Notes: a model not told the origin generated them from the letters alone. Positions 41,822 through 50,681 are shown, counted from the stretch's first letter. The stretch: 64,000 nt of DNA from SXRF01 sp964624555 (GCA_964624555.1 CAZUXB010000003.1:1-64000), one strand, 5' to 3'. Numbers and translations are program-made.

Positions 41822-42085
41822 TTAGAAAAATTTAGTTATTATAGTTACAACGTACCACCCACTGGCTTCTTCTGCAGCAAAAACCTCAAGCTGTTTATTC
41901 TCAAAATGTTTGCCTTCCCATTCACTCTTAAATACAAAATTCCTTCTAAACCCAACCCGCCCTTTTTTAGCAGGAAATTCTTCACCCGAAAAAACCGTTT
42001 CCCGAATTTCCTCTTCACTGGCACCCCTCTGGTTCGCACGGACAACAGCGTGTTCCCCAATGGTTATGTTTATTATGGATGCCAT
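41822..42085 (-). CDS. DUF4258-family protein (probable toxin)
   Basis: An 87-aa protein matching the DUF4258 pattern: an EHAVVRANQRGASEEEIRET helix, then VGFRRNFVF and a C-terminal strand WYVVTIITKF. DUF4258 proteins resemble RelE-fold toxins. The DUF2283 gene starts 10 bases downstream. The pair lies between atpA and atpG. Confidence 0.8.
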   Translation of the reverse strand: MASIINITIGEHAVVRANQRGASEEEIRETVFSGEEFPAKKGRVGFRRNFVFKSEWEGKHFENKQLEVFAAEEASGWYVVTIITKFF

Positions 42086-42091
42086 AATAAA

Positions 42092-42196
42092 CTAATCCGG
42101 TGCACAAATAATAACTATCCCAAGCGTTGCTTGTGATGAAAAAAATATTCCGACAATAGCACAAACAAATGCTATAAATCCGAGTAAAGAAGTCAT
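42092..42196 (-). CDS. 34-aa hydrophobic small protein behind atpA
   Basis: Reads MTSLLGFIAFVCAIVGIFFS followed by a second short hydrophobic stretch. Its ATG overlaps the atpA stop as TAATG. The DUF4258 gene begins 6 bases after its stop. It may be a real coupled peptide or the junction left by cassette insertion. No family is recognised. Confidence 0.45.
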   Translation of the reverse strand: MTSLLGFIAFVCAIVGIFFSSQATLGIVIICAPD

Positions 42197-43725
42197 TAAG
42201 CAAATCTCTTAGCTAACTGTTCGACTACATTCTTCAATTTCGCTTCATTCTCAGGGGTAAGCTGCGACTTGGAAGTAATGTCATCAAGAATTTCTTTCTG
42301 GGTAGTGCGCAGTTCCTGAAGCAGGGCAGTTTCGAATTTCCCCACATCGCGGGTGCTAATTTTATCCAAATATCCTTTCACGCCAGAGTAGATAACGCAA
42401 ACCTGCTCGGCAGTTGAAAGTGGCGAATATTGCGGCTGTTTCAGAAGTTCAGTTAAGCGTTGGCCGCGGGCGAGGAGCTTCTGGGTTGCCGGGTCAAGGT
42501 CGGAGCCGAACTGCGCGAAAGATTCCATTTCGCGGAACTGCGCAAGTTCAAGTTTAATGGAACCAGCCACCTGTTTCATCGCTTTTATCTGAGCGGCGGA
42601 ACCTACGCGTGATACCGATAGACCCACGTTCACTGCCGGGCGCACACCTTTATAGAACAGGTCGGTTTCAAGGAATATCTGGCCGTCAGTGATCGAAATC
42701 ACGTTGGTAGGAATATAGGCAGACACGTCACCAGCCTGGGTTTCGATGATAGGCAGCGCGGTCATGGAACCGGCGCCCATTGCGTCCGACATTTTCGCGG
42801 AACGCTCAAGCAGGCGCGAGTGAATATAGAATACGTCACCGGGATAAGCCTCGCGGCCCGGTGGGCGGCGGAGCAACAGTGACATCTGGCGGTAGGCCAC
42901 GGCTTGCTTGGAAAGATCATCATAGATCATCAGCGCGTGCATACCGTTATCGCGGAAATATTCACCCATCGCTGATGCGGTATATGGGGCGAGGAACTGG
43001 AGCGGGGCCGGTTCGGAAGCGGTGGCGGCCACTACGATGGAATAGGAAAGTGCACCGGTTTCTTCAAGCTTTTTAACCACCTGCGCAACGGTCGAACGCT
43101 TCTGGCCGATACAAACATAAATGCAATAGAGTTTTTTGCTTTCGTCAGTGCCGGAATTGATGGCTTTTTGATTTAATATCGCGTCAACGGCGATGGCGGT
43201 TTTACCGGTCTGACGGTCACCGATGATAAGCTCGCGCTGGCCACGGCCAATTGGAATGAGTGTGTCGATGGCTTTGATGCCGGTTGACATTGGTTCATGC
43301 ACCGACTTACGGGCGATGATGCCGGGAGCCTTTACTTCCACGCGCGAGCGGGTGACGTTGGTAAGCGGGCCTTTGCCGTCAATCGGGTTGCCGAGGCCAT
43401 CGACTACGCGGCCAAGCAGGCCTTTACCAACCGGCGTATCCATGATGGTCGCGGTACGCTTTACAGTGTCGCCTTCTTTTACGGTGCGGTCATTGCCGAA
43501 TATCACCACGCCCACATTGTCAGAGGCAAGGTTCAGCGCCATACCTTTAATGCCGCCGCCGAATTCCACCATCTCACCAGCCTGTACGTTCTCAAGGCCG
43601 TATACGGTGGCAATACCGTCACCAACCGAAACCACCTGTCCGGTTTCCGAAAGTTCGGCGCTGGCGTTGAAATCAGTGATCTGTTTCTTCAAAATGTCTG
43701 AGATTTCAGACGGGCGAATATTCAT
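42196..43725 (-). CDS. atpA: ATP synthase subunit alpha
   Basis: The nucleotide-binding regulatory F1 subunit, 509 aa. The P-loop is GDRQTGKTAIAVD; YCIYVCIGQKRSTVAQVV, YDDLSKQAVAYRQMSLLLRR and the VGLSVSRVGSAAQ region are conserved. ATG 43725 with GGAG upstream is preferred to an in-frame ATG five codons earlier. It is followed directly, with stop/start overlap, by the accessory cassette at 41578-42196 rather than by atpG. Confidence 0.97.
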   Translation of the reverse strand: MNIRPSEISDILKKQITDFNASAELSETGQVVSVGDGIATVYGLENVQAGEMVEFGGGIKGMALNLASDNVGVVIFGNDRTVKEGDTVKRTATIMDTPVGKGLLGRVVDGLGNPIDGKGPLTNVTRSRVEVKAPGIIARKSVHEPMSTGIKAIDTLIPIGRGQRELIIGDRQTGKTAIAVDAILNQKAINSGTDESKKLYCIYVCIGQKRSTVAQVVKKLEETGALSYSIVVAATASEPAPLQFLAPYTASAMGEYFRDNGMHALMIYDDLSKQAVAYRQMSLLLRRPPGREAYPGDVFYIHSRLLERSAKMSDAMGAGSMTALPIIETQAGDVSAYIPTNVISITDGQIFLETDLFYKGVRPAVNVGLSVSRVGSAAQIKAMKQVAGSIKLELAQFREMESFAQFGSDLDPATQKLLARGQRLTELLKQPQYSPLSTAEQVCVIYSGVKGYLDKISTRDVGKFETALLQELRTTQKEILDDITSKSQLTPENEAKLKNVVEQLAKRFA

Positions 43726-43760
43726 TGCAATATACTCCAAGTTTCTAAGTTCATATTCAT

Positions 43761-43842
43761 ATAGATGACTAGAATCTAGATGACGAGATGACAGGAATTT
43801 TCCGCTATCTAGTCATCTCATCATCCAGTCATCTCTTCATCT
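43761..43842. repeat. Word-hairpin repeat (AGATGAC word)
   Basis: ATAGATGACTAGAATCTAGA and GACGAGATGAC words pair with TCTAGTCATCTCATCATCCA and GTCATCTCTTCATC. It lies between atpH and atpA. The same word occurs at 46702-46784. Confidence 0.85.
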
Positions 43843-43845
43843 ACC

Positions 43846-44397
43846 TTACGCCGCCTTCAGCCCTTGCTGCAAGCGGGTTAATTTTCCAGACAGCGAGCCA
43901 TCCAACTGCTGGCTGCCAACTTTTATTATGGTGCCGCCAATAAGCGTGGCGTCTTCGCGCACTGTAAGATTCACTTTGCGGTTATAGGCTTTGCCCAGCG
44001 ATTCCGCTATTGCCGTCACTTCTTTTTCCGATACGGACCTGGCTACTATCATTTCCGCTGCCAGCTCACCGCGGGCGGAGGCCGCTTTTTCGAGGAACAG
44101 GGTTGCCATTTCCGCAATATTATCCAGGCGCTTGTGGCGGGCAAGAAGGGTTGCAAACTGGATGGTGAGGGCGTTCATCCCCATAGTTTTCAGGAGATTG
44201 CTTATAATCGTGTCCTTAGCGGTGCGGCTGAGCAGAGGGTTATGCAAAAATGCGCGGAAATCGACATTTTCTTTGATGAGTGAACCTATTTCCTTTAGAT
44301 CTTTTTCAACAGCCGCAGTTGCGTTACCCTTTACGGCAACGTCAAAGAGAGCGCTCACATAGCGTTCAGATATCTTTTTAGAACCAGTCTTTTTCAC
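43846..44397 (-). CDS. atpH: ATP synthase subunit delta
   Basis: The peripheral stalk subunit joining F1 to the b subunits, 183 aa. The N-terminal helical domain (ISERYVSALFDVAVKG, FRAFLHNPLLSR) and the C-terminal VNLTVREDATLIGGTIIKVG with DGSLSGKLTRLQQGL are typical. It is the first F1 gene; the Fo genes are not in the window, as is usual in Alphaproteobacteria. About 200 bases upstream contain a repeat and presumably the operon promoter. Confidence 0.94.
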   Translation of the reverse strand: MKKTGSKKISERYVSALFDVAVKGNATAAVEKDLKEIGSLIKENVDFRAFLHNPLLSRTAKDTIISNLLKTMGMNALTIQFATLLARHKRLDNIAEMATLFLEKAASARGELAAEMIVARSVSEKEVTAIAESLGKAYNRKVNLTVREDATLIGGTIIKVGSQQLDGSLSGKLTRLQQGLKAA

Positions 44398-44529
44398 AAT
44401 TTCTACTTAAAATAATTAATTTTGAGGTGCCGAAACTAGGCAATATTATGCGTAAAGGCAACAAGAAAATGCGGGATTTCTAATTCACTGAATTATGGAC
44501 AAATTTTGCCCCACCTTTGTTTGTAAGAA

Positions 44530-44601
44530 TTGGCCGGGATCTAGGGACTCTGGTTCTGTCAGTGGATTTGGCCCTGGATCCCGCAACAAGTGCGGGATGA
44601 C
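44530..44601. repeat. dRS3-like repeat variant
   Basis: From TGGCCGGGATCTAGGGACTC to CCCGCAACAAGTGCGGGATG. The CTAGGGACTCTGG core is shared with the repeat at 11897. Confidence 0.6.
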
Positions 44602-44603
44602 GA

Positions 44604-46688
44604 TTACAAAAAACTCTGGGGGTCGATATCGACCTTGATGCGCACGCCGCCGGGGGCTTTGACGCTGTCCACGAGACCGCGCATAACATCCGGTAAGTTA
44701 ATGTTTCTGGCGCTCTTTACCAGTAGGCGGTAACGGAATTTTCCGCGCAGCATAAAGAGCGGGGCGGGGGTGGGGCCGTATATGTGGAGTGTTGAGTGTG
44801 GAGTGTGGAGTGTGGAAGCGAGGATTTTTGCGGTTTTTATGATGGCTTCTTCCTTCTCACCCTCGACGATAACGGCGGCGAGTCTGGCAAAAGGCGGCAT
44901 CTGCGCATTCTCGCGGGCGGTGAGCTCGGCGGCAAGGAACGCGTCCCGGTCACCGGAAATAAGTGCTTTTATTACAGGATGTTCGGGCAAATAACTTTGC
45001 AGATAGACCTCGCCTTTGATGATCTCGCGCCCGGCACGGCCTGAAAGCTGGTGCAATAGCTGGTAGGTGCGCTCGGACGCGCGCAGGTCGCCACCCGCTA
45101 ACCCCAAGTCCGCATCAACTACCCCCACCACCGCGAGGTCAGCGAAATGGTGGCCCTTGGCGATCATCTGCGTGCCGATGAGCAGGTCGAGCTTTTTCTC
45201 GGCCATGTCGCTGATGACCTGCGCCATGTCGCCATAACCGCCCATACTGTCGCTGGCCATGATCGCAACGTTTGCCTGGGGCAGAAATTCGTGCACCTCT
45301 TCAAGCAGGCGTTCCACGCCGGGGCCACAGGCATGCAGCGTATCCTCAGCCGCGCAGGTGGGGCAGTTTTTAGGGACGGGAATATGGTAGCCGCAGTGGT
45401 GGCAGTTCAGGGATGAGTGATGAGAGGTGAGGGATGAGGGATTTTCTTCCCTCTTCCCTAAACTCTCATCTCTCTTGCCTCTTTTATGGAGCACCAGCCA
45501 CGCCGAACAATCCGGGCACTGGAAACGGTGCCCGCATTTGCGGCAGAGCATCAGCGGCGCGTAGCCGCGGCGGTTTAAAAACAGCATCGCCTGATGCCCG
45601 GCGGCAACCGCTTTGGCCAGTTTTTCGCGCAGCATGGTGGAAATGAACTGGCTGCTGGTGATGGTCTCCTTGCGCATATCAATGGCGTGAATGTGCGGCA
45701 TTACTGCTTCGCCGTGACGTAGCGGCAGCGATAACTCACTATATTTACCGGTCTTTGCGTTGTAATGGCTTTCCAGAGAGGGAGTTGCCGACACTAATAT
45801 AATAGGGAAATGCTCAAAGCGCGCACGGGCCACCGCCATGTCGCGGGCATGGTACATCACACCTTCTTCCTGCTTGTAGGAGTGGTCGTGCTCCTCATCG
45901 ATGATAATGAGGGAGAGATTTTTATAAGGCAGGAAAAGGGCGCTACGCGCACCGACGATCACCCGCGCTTCACCGCTTATAATTTTTTGCCAGCCGACAC
46001 GTTTTTTGGCAGGCGTAATACCCGAATGCCACACTACCGGCGAACACCCAAAACGCGACTCAAAACGCGCGAGCCATTGCACGGATAAACTTATTTCCGG
46101 GAGAAGCACTAGTACTTGGCCGTACTCGGTACTCGGTACTCGGTTATTTTCTTTTCCGAGTACAGAGTACGCAGCACCGAGTACCCTTGCTATCGCATCA
46201 AAATACACTTCGGTTTTGCCGGAGCCGGTGACGCCGTCAAGCAAGGTTACCGAAAAACCGTTGCCGAGTTTGCTGCCTATATTATCAGCGGCTTGTTGCT
46301 GCACATCGGAAAGTTTGGAGAGTTTGAGTTTTCCTATGTCGATTGCCGTGTCGATATGGGCGCGGCCAGTTTTGTCTATTTCCTCTATGGGGAGCAACAT
46401 TTTCAGGACTGCACCCTTAGGTGCGCAGTTATACCACGCCGCCCAGTCGATGAATTTGCGCAGTTCTTCGGAAATCGGCGGAAATTCCGCGTGCTGTTTG
46501 ATGACACTTTTCATTTTGGCTGGCGGCAGGTTGGCGCTGCCTTTTCCCCACACCACACCCAGCGACTCGCTCTTGCCAAAGGGGACGGTAACTATATCGC
46601 CGGCTTTAAGCGTCATGCCTTGCGGCGCGAGGTAATCGAACGCCTGATTTACCACAGTGGGCAGAAGTATCTCAAACTGGTGTTTCAT
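44604..46688 (-). CDS. priA: Primosomal replication restart helicase PriA
   Basis: A 694-aa superfamily 2 DNA helicase. Walker A is LDGVTGSGKTEVYF, the helicase box is IIDEEHDHSYKQEEG, and the zinc-binding block CRKCGHRFQCPDC continues at CHHCGYHIPVPKNCPTC. QMIAKGHHFADLAVVGVVDAD and LLHQLSGRAGR are motifs V and VI. Three word repeats of different families are read in frame: after the Walker A region, between the zinc-binding cysteine pairs, and near the C-terminus. Nothing suggests loss of function. Confidence 0.95.
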   Translation of the reverse strand: MKHQFEILLPTVVNQAFDYLAPQGMTLKAGDIVTVPFGKSESLGVVWGKGSANLPPAKMKSVIKQHAEFPPISEELRKFIDWAAWYNCAPKGAVLKMLLPIEEIDKTGRAHIDTAIDIGKLKLSKLSDVQQQAADNIGSKLGNGFSVTLLDGVTGSGKTEVYFDAIARVLGAAYSVLGKENNRVPSTEYGQVLVLLPEISLSVQWLARFESRFGCSPVVWHSGITPAKKRVGWQKIISGEARVIVGARSALFLPYKNLSLIIIDEEHDHSYKQEEGVMYHARDMAVARARFEHFPIILVSATPSLESHYNAKTGKYSELSLPLRHGEAVMPHIHAIDMRKETITSSQFISTMLREKLAKAVAAGHQAMLFLNRRGYAPLMLCRKCGHRFQCPDCSAWLVLHKRGKRDESLGKREENPSSLTSHHSSLNCHHCGYHIPVPKNCPTCAAEDTLHACGPGVERLLEEVHEFLPQANVAIMASDSMGGYGDMAQVISDMAEKKLDLLIGTQMIAKGHHFADLAVVGVVDADLGLAGGDLRASERTYQLLHQLSGRAGREIIKGEVYLQSYLPEHPVIKALISGDRDAFLAAELTARENAQMPPFARLAAVIVEGEKEEAIIKTAKILASTLHTPHSTLHIYGPTPAPLFMLRGKFRYRLLVKSARNINLPDVMRGLVDSVKAPGGVRIKVDIDPQSFL
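44782..44817 (-). repeat. Single-arm word repeat (GAGTGTGGA word) in priA
   Basis: Four tandem GTGGAGTGTTGAGTGTGGAG words are translated as STLHTPHSTLH near the PriA C-terminus. No complementary arm is obvious. Confidence 0.75.
45409..45486 (-). repeat. Word-hairpin repeat (GATGAGG word) in priA
   Basis: GGGATGAGTGATGAGAGGTG words pair with TTCCCTCTTCCCTAAACTCT and CATCTCTCTTG. It is translated between the zinc-binding strands of PriA. The word resembles that at 22552 in the flavoprotein gene. Confidence 0.75.
46121..46187 (-). repeat. Word-hairpin repeat (GTACTCG word) in priA
   Basis: Three CGGTACT words pair with CCGAGTACAGAGTACGCAGC and CCGAGTACCC. It is translated just after the Walker A region. 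The same word occurs in dnaX and coaBC. Confidence 0.8.
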
Positions 46689-46701
46689 ACTTGCAAAAAT
46701 T

Positions 46702-46784
46702 TGATGACTAGATTACTAGATGACGGGATGATGAGAGAAGTAATTTATCCCGTCATCTCGTTATCTTATCATCTCGTCATCTAA
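46702..46784. repeat. Word-hairpin repeat (AGATGAC word)
   Basis: GATGACTAGATTACTAGATG and ACGGGATGATGAG pair with CCCGTCATCTCGTTATCTTA and CATCTCGTCATC. It lies between divergent priA and the transaldolase gene, the likely promoter region of both. Confidence 0.85.
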
Positions 46785-46799
46785 GCGAAAGCCTTTAAA

Positions 46800-47456
46800 A
46801 TGAAATTTTTTGTCGATACCGCTGACGTAAAAGAAATACGCGAGTTGGCCGCCACCGGCCTGCTCGACGGCGTAACCACCAACCCCACGCTGATTGCCAA
46901 ATCCGGCCGCGATTTTATCGAGGTTATCACCGAGATATGCGGGGTGGTGCCCGGTCCGGTATCCGCCGAAGTTGCAGCGACCGACGCTGAAGGCATGATA
47001 CGCGAAGGCGAGCGCCTCGCCCGCATTGCCGATAACATCGCCATCAAAGTGCCTCTGACATGGGACGGTCTCAAAGCCTGCAAATATTTCACCAGCAAGA
47101 ATGTGATGGTCAATGTGACGTTGTGTTTCTCAGCCGCACAGGCTATTCTTGCTGCTAAAGCAGGTGCCACTTTCGTGTCGCCGTTCGTTGGCCGCTTGGA
47201 TGACATCGGCCAGAACGGGCTGGAACTCATCGCCGATATCTGCGCCATTTATAACCAGTATGAATATTTCAACACGCAGGTTCTTGTCGCATCGGTGCGC
47301 AACCCAACGCATATTGTGGAATCCGCGAAAATGGGTGCGCATGTGGCAACCATTCCGCCAGCGGTTCTCAAACAACTAGCCGGACACCCGCTGACGGACA
47401 AGGGCCTTGCCACCTTCCTTGATGACTGGAAAAAAACCGGACAGAAGATCGGCTAA
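46800..47456 (+). CDS. tal: Transaldolase (TalC/fructose-6-phosphate-aldolase-like)
   Basis: A 218-aa short-form transaldolase transferring dihydroxyacetone units in the pentose phosphate pathway. MKFFVDTADVKEIRE, the DGVTTNPTLIAKSGR block and the Schiff-base lysine in NIAIKVPLTWDGLKA (about 84) are typical, as are VNVTLCFSAAQA and SPFVGRLDDIG. The distinction from fructose-6-phosphate aldolase rests on few residues, so substrate is not certain. The next gene starts 3 bases after its stop. Confidence 0.92.
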   Translation: MKFFVDTADVKEIRELAATGLLDGVTTNPTLIAKSGRDFIEVITEICGVVPGPVSAEVAATDAEGMIREGERLARIADNIAIKVPLTWDGLKACKYFTSKNVMVNVTLCFSAAQAILAAKAGATFVSPFVGRLDDIGQNGLELIADICAIYNQYEYFNTQVLVASVRNPTHIVESAKMGAHVATIPPAVLKQLAGHPLTDKGLATFLDDWKKTGQKIG

Positions 47457-47459
47457 GCA

Positions 47460-48176
47460 GTGAGCAGGAAAAAAGAGATATTAAACGAGCTGGGAGTGAC
47501 CGAAGCGCAGGTGCGTGAGTATCTGGCGGCACACCCGGAACTGCTGAATAATATATCGCCGCCGAAACGCGACCTTGGCGAAGGGGTCGAGGATTTCCAG
47601 CATTACCTGCTTAAAAATTTACAGAGTAATTCTAAAACGCTCACCCAGCGTTACGAGCTGCTGGTTGATTATTGCCGCGAAAATCTTTCTGCGCAGGCGC
47701 AGGTGCATAATGCGGTGCTGAAGATCGTTGCTTCGCACAGCATCGAACAACTGCTGGAGATTCTTACTGTCGATATGCTCAGCGTTTTTGACCTTGATGT
47801 GGTGCGCCTGGCCATGGAGTCGGATGTGGCTTTCGATACGTCTTACGGCGAGCAGAATTATTCCGGTATCGTATTTATTGATTCCGGCACTTCCGATGCG
47901 CTCTTTGGTAGTAACAAAAATGTGATACTGGTCGGTGATACCGATAGGAACTTGCCTATCGGTTTCGGGCAAATATTTGTGAATTGCGAAGGGCAGGTGG
48001 AATCCTGCGCGCTACTGCGCCTCGATTCGCAGATGGTCGACAAACATATGATCCTCGCGCTCGGCGTGCGCCATAAGGAACGTTTCCATAGCGGGCAGGG
48101 CATGGAACTGCTGCATTTCTTCGCGCAGGCGGTGGCCATCCAGCTTGATAAATATCTTGATGATCTGACGCTGTAG
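47460..48176 (+). CDS. DUF484-family protein
   Basis: A 238-aa GAF-like protein of unknown function. The VREYLAAHPELL motif near the start, then the VEDFQHYLLKNLQ coiled segment and the HMILALGVRHKERFHSGQGM block, match DUF484, whose genes usually sit upstream of xerC, as here. The GTG start at 47460 follows the transaldolase stop closely. Its first codons (GAGCAGGAAAAA) recur at the start of the short gene at 48186. Confidence 0.88.
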   Translation: MSRKKEILNELGVTEAQVREYLAAHPELLNNISPPKRDLGEGVEDFQHYLLKNLQSNSKTLTQRYELLVDYCRENLSAQAQVHNAVLKIVASHSIEQLLEILTVDMLSVFDLDVVRLAMESDVAFDTSYGEQNYSGIVFIDSGTSDALFGSNKNVILVGDTDRNLPIGFGQIFVNCEGQVESCALLRLDSQMVDKHMILALGVRHKERFHSGQGMELLHFFAQAVAIQLDKYLDDLTL

Positions 48177-48185
48177 GAATATCTT

Positions 48186-48326
48186 ATGAGCAGGAAAAAG
48201 CAGATGAGTAAAAGACGATTTTTAAAATTTTTCGAGGAACTTTACTTCTCAAGATTGGCTGATAAAAGACTAAGGGAAAATACAAAATGGTATTCTCATG
48301 AAGAAGTCTGGGCAGACAAAAAATAG
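48186..48326 (+). CDS. 46-aa basic small protein
   Basis: Reads MSRKKQMSKRRFLKFFEELY, continues with a basic helix and ends WYSHEEVWADKK. The end resembles the C-termini of some type II antitoxins (S/THEEVWA), but no toxin gene is next to it. The first 14 bases copy the start of the DUF484 gene. It may be a remnant. It lies between DUF484 and xerC, where no gene is usual. Confidence 0.45.
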   Translation: MSRKKQMSKRRFLKFFEELYFSRLADKRLRENTKWYSHEEVWADKK

Positions 48327-48335
48327 TTTTATTCT

Positions 48336-48413
48336 GTCATTCCCGCGAAGGCGGGAATCCCTCTCTATACTAATGCAAGACTCTAAAGAGATCCCCGCCT
48401 GCGCGGGGATGAC
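48336..48413. repeat. dRS3-like paired inverted repeat
   Basis: ATTCCCGCGAAGGCGGGAAT exactly fits ATTCCC-N8-GGGAAT, followed by ATCCCCGCCTGCGCGGGGAT. It lies upstream of xerC. Confidence 0.85.
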
Positions 48414-48425
48414 AGTGTTCAGGGC

Positions 48426-49355
48426 ATGAAACACCTGCCCATAACCGCCTCGCTGGTTTCGCTGATCCATGATTGGGAAGGCTGGATGGCAGACAACAAG
48501 AACGCTTCCAAATATACCATTATCTCCTACAAAAATGACCTCGCAAATTTTTTGAATTTCATGAGCGAGCATCTGGGCGGGAATGTCGGCCTGCCGCAAC
48601 TAAAGGAGCTTGAGAATAAAGACATACGCGCGTGGCTGGCGCACCGGGCGCTGGAAAAAAAATACGAAGCATCATCGAACGCGCGTGCACTTTCGACCAT
48701 CAAAAGTTTTTTCCGCTATCTTGAAAAACAAGGCAAGACGAAAAACTCGGCGATATTCCATATCCGCGCACCGAAAATAAAAAAATCCCTGCCTAAAGCA
48801 CTGAATGAAGAGCAAGCGCAGGATGCGATGGTTGGGATTGTTACGCAGAATACAGAAAGCTGGGTAAACTCGCGCGATATCGCGCTGCTTACGCTGATCT
48901 ATGGCTGCGGCCTGCGTATCGGCGAGGCGCTGTCGCTTACCTACAGCGATATTCCGAAAGGGGAGAGTCTGGTGGTGACGGGTAAAGGAAATAAACAACG
49001 CAAACTGCCGGTGCTGCCGCTGATAAAAACAGCGATCGCGGAATATGTGGAAGCCTGCCCGTATCCTTTTGAAGCGGCGACACCGCTGTTTTTTGGGTTG
49101 CGCGGCGAACCGCTCGACCCCGGTGTGTTCCAGCGGCAACTACGCACATTGCGCAATAAATTGAACCTGCCCGATACCACCACGCCGCATGCCTTCCGCC
49201 ACAGCTTTGCGACCCATCTGCTTTCCGCCGGTGGTGACCTGCGCTCGATACAGGAGCTTCTGGGGCATGCCAGCTTATCTACTACACAACGTTATACCAA
49301 AGTGGATAAGGACAGGCTTTTAGCAGCTTACAAAAACGCGCATCCTAGGGCTTAA
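48426..49355 (+). CDS. xerC: Tyrosine recombinase XerC
   Basis: Chromosome dimer resolution recombinase, 309 aa. The catalytic residues are visible: Arg in CGLRIGEALSL (about 160), Lys in GKGNKQRKLP, His-x-x-Arg in PHAFRHSFATHLL, His in LLGHASLSTTQ and the nucleophile Tyr in QRYTKVD. Adjacency to DUF484 and the lack of phage genes indicate a housekeeping Xer, XerC rather than XerD. Xer proteins could in principle be borrowed by integrase-less elements. Confidence 0.9.
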   Translation: MKHLPITASLVSLIHDWEGWMADNKNASKYTIISYKNDLANFLNFMSEHLGGNVGLPQLKELENKDIRAWLAHRALEKKYEASSNARALSTIKSFFRYLEKQGKTKNSAIFHIRAPKIKKSLPKALNEEQAQDAMVGIVTQNTESWVNSRDIALLTLIYGCGLRIGEALSLTYSDIPKGESLVVTGKGNKQRKLPVLPLIKTAIAEYVEACPYPFEAATPLFFGLRGEPLDPGVFQRQLRTLRNKLNLPDTTTPHAFRHSFATHLLSAGGDLRSIQELLGHASLSTTQRYTKVDKDRLLAAYKNAHPRA

Positions 49356-49469
49356 ACTCTACTAGCGCCCTAGCGAGTTTACATTTTGCTAACATGCCTT
49401 TATATATCAATATTATTTTGTTTTTTGCAGGCTATTTACATTTAAGAATAGTAGATTATTATATTTCAC

Positions 49470-50681
49470 ATGAAAAAATCTATCCTATTGATAATTAGTG
49501 GCAGCATCGCCGCTTATAAGTCGCTCGACATCATCCGCCGCCTGCGGGAAAATGGGGTTTTGGTGCGCTGTATCGTGACCAAATCCGGTGAGCAATTTGT
49601 GACCCCTCTGTCCATCGCAGCCCTGACCGAGAACACGGTGTATAACGATTTGTGGTCGCTGAAGGATGAAACCGAGATGGGGCATATCCGGTTATCACGC
49701 GAGGCGGACCTGGTGGTGGTTGCTCCGGCTTCGGCTGATATCATCGCTAAAATGGCCAGCGGGCAGGCCAATGACCTTGCCACCGCTACGCTGCTTGCCA
49801 GTAACAAACCGCTGCTCGTGGCACCGGCGATGAACACCATGATGTGGAACCACGCCGCGACCAAACGTAACCTAAAACAAATAAAAAGCGATGGCGCGCA
49901 AATTATTGAGCCGGCATCGGGCATGCTTGCTTGCGGCGAAGTGGGGGAGGGTAGGATGGCGGCGGTGGAAACGATTGTGGAAAAGATATTAGAAAAGTTG
50001 GGTACTCGGTACTCGGTACTCGGTGGATTAAGTGCAGTGGTAACTGCTGGTGCTACCATAGAAGCCATCGACCCGGTGCGGTTTTTAAGTAACCATTCCT
50101 CCGGCAAGCAGGGTTACGCGGTAGCGCAGGCGCTCGCCGATGCGGGGGCAAAGGTTACACTCATCAGTGGAAAAACAAATTTGCCCGCGCCGGAAAATGT
50201 GAAGCTGGTAAACGTCACCTCCGCGCAGGAAATGCTCGCTTGCGTGGAGAAAAACCTGCCTGCTGACGTGGCAATTTTTACCGCAGCGGTTGCAGATTTC
50301 CGCCCGCAAACTATCGCCAAAAATAAAATAAAAAAAGCCGCCGGAAAGGCTGCACCAAAAATCGAGATGGTGGAAAATCCCGATATTCTAAAAACCATTT
50401 CCAACCACAAAAAACGCCCGAAACTGGTCATCGGTTTTGCAGCGGAAACAGAAAATCTGGCGAAGAATGCCGCCGCCAAACGTAAAAATAAAAACTGCGA
50501 CTGGATACTGGCTAACGATGTATCCGAAGGAAAAGTGTTCGATGCTGACAACACCGAAATATTGTTTGTTTCAGGCAGCAAGAACGAAAACTGGGGTGCG
50601 ATGAGCAAACAGGATGTTGCAAAAAAATTAGTAGAGAAAATAGCAGCTGAATCGTCACCCCCGCGCAGGCGGGGGGCTTAG
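49470..50681 (+). CDS. coaBC: Bifunctional phosphopantothenoylcysteine decarboxylase/synthetase
   Basis: Coenzyme A biosynthesis, 403 aa. The N-terminal flavin decarboxylase has SGSIAAYKSLDIIRRLR, PAMNTMMW and ASGMLACGEVGEGRM. The C-terminal synthetase has VTAGATIEAIDPVRFLSNHS, FTAAVADFRP and LVIGFAAETEN. The inter-domain linker contains a GTACTCG word repeat (TRYSVLG). The last residues (SSPPRRRGA) come from a dRS3-like repeat, which also supplies the stop. Confidence 0.95.
   Translation: MKKSILLIISGSIAAYKSLDIIRRLRENGVLVRCIVTKSGEQFVTPLSIAALTENTVYNDLWSLKDETEMGHIRLSREADLVVVAPASADIIAKMASGQANDLATATLLASNKPLLVAPAMNTMMWNHAATKRNLKQIKSDGAQIIEPASGMLACGEVGEGRMAAVETIVEKILEKLGTRYSVLGGLSAVVTAGATIEAIDPVRFLSNHSSGKQGYAVAQALADAGAKVTLISGKTNLPAPENVKLVNVTSAQEMLACVEKNLPADVAIFTAAVADFRPQTIAKNKIKKAAGKAAPKIEMVENPDILKTISNHKKRPKLVIGFAAETENLAKNAAAKRKNKNCDWILANDVSEGKVFDADNTEILFVSGSKNENWGAMSKQDVAKKLVEKIAAESSPPRRRGA
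50000..50026 (+). repeat. Single-arm word repeat (GGTACTC word) in coaBC
   Basis: Three tandem copies of GGTACTC, translated in the linker between the two CoaBC domains. Confidence 0.75.

Noticed and set aside
48426..49355. XerC as the integrase of a mobile element carrying the small gene at 48186
   Set aside because: Adjacency to DUF484 and a full-length Xer sequence mark it as the chromosomal recombinase; no att sites or phage genes are visible here.
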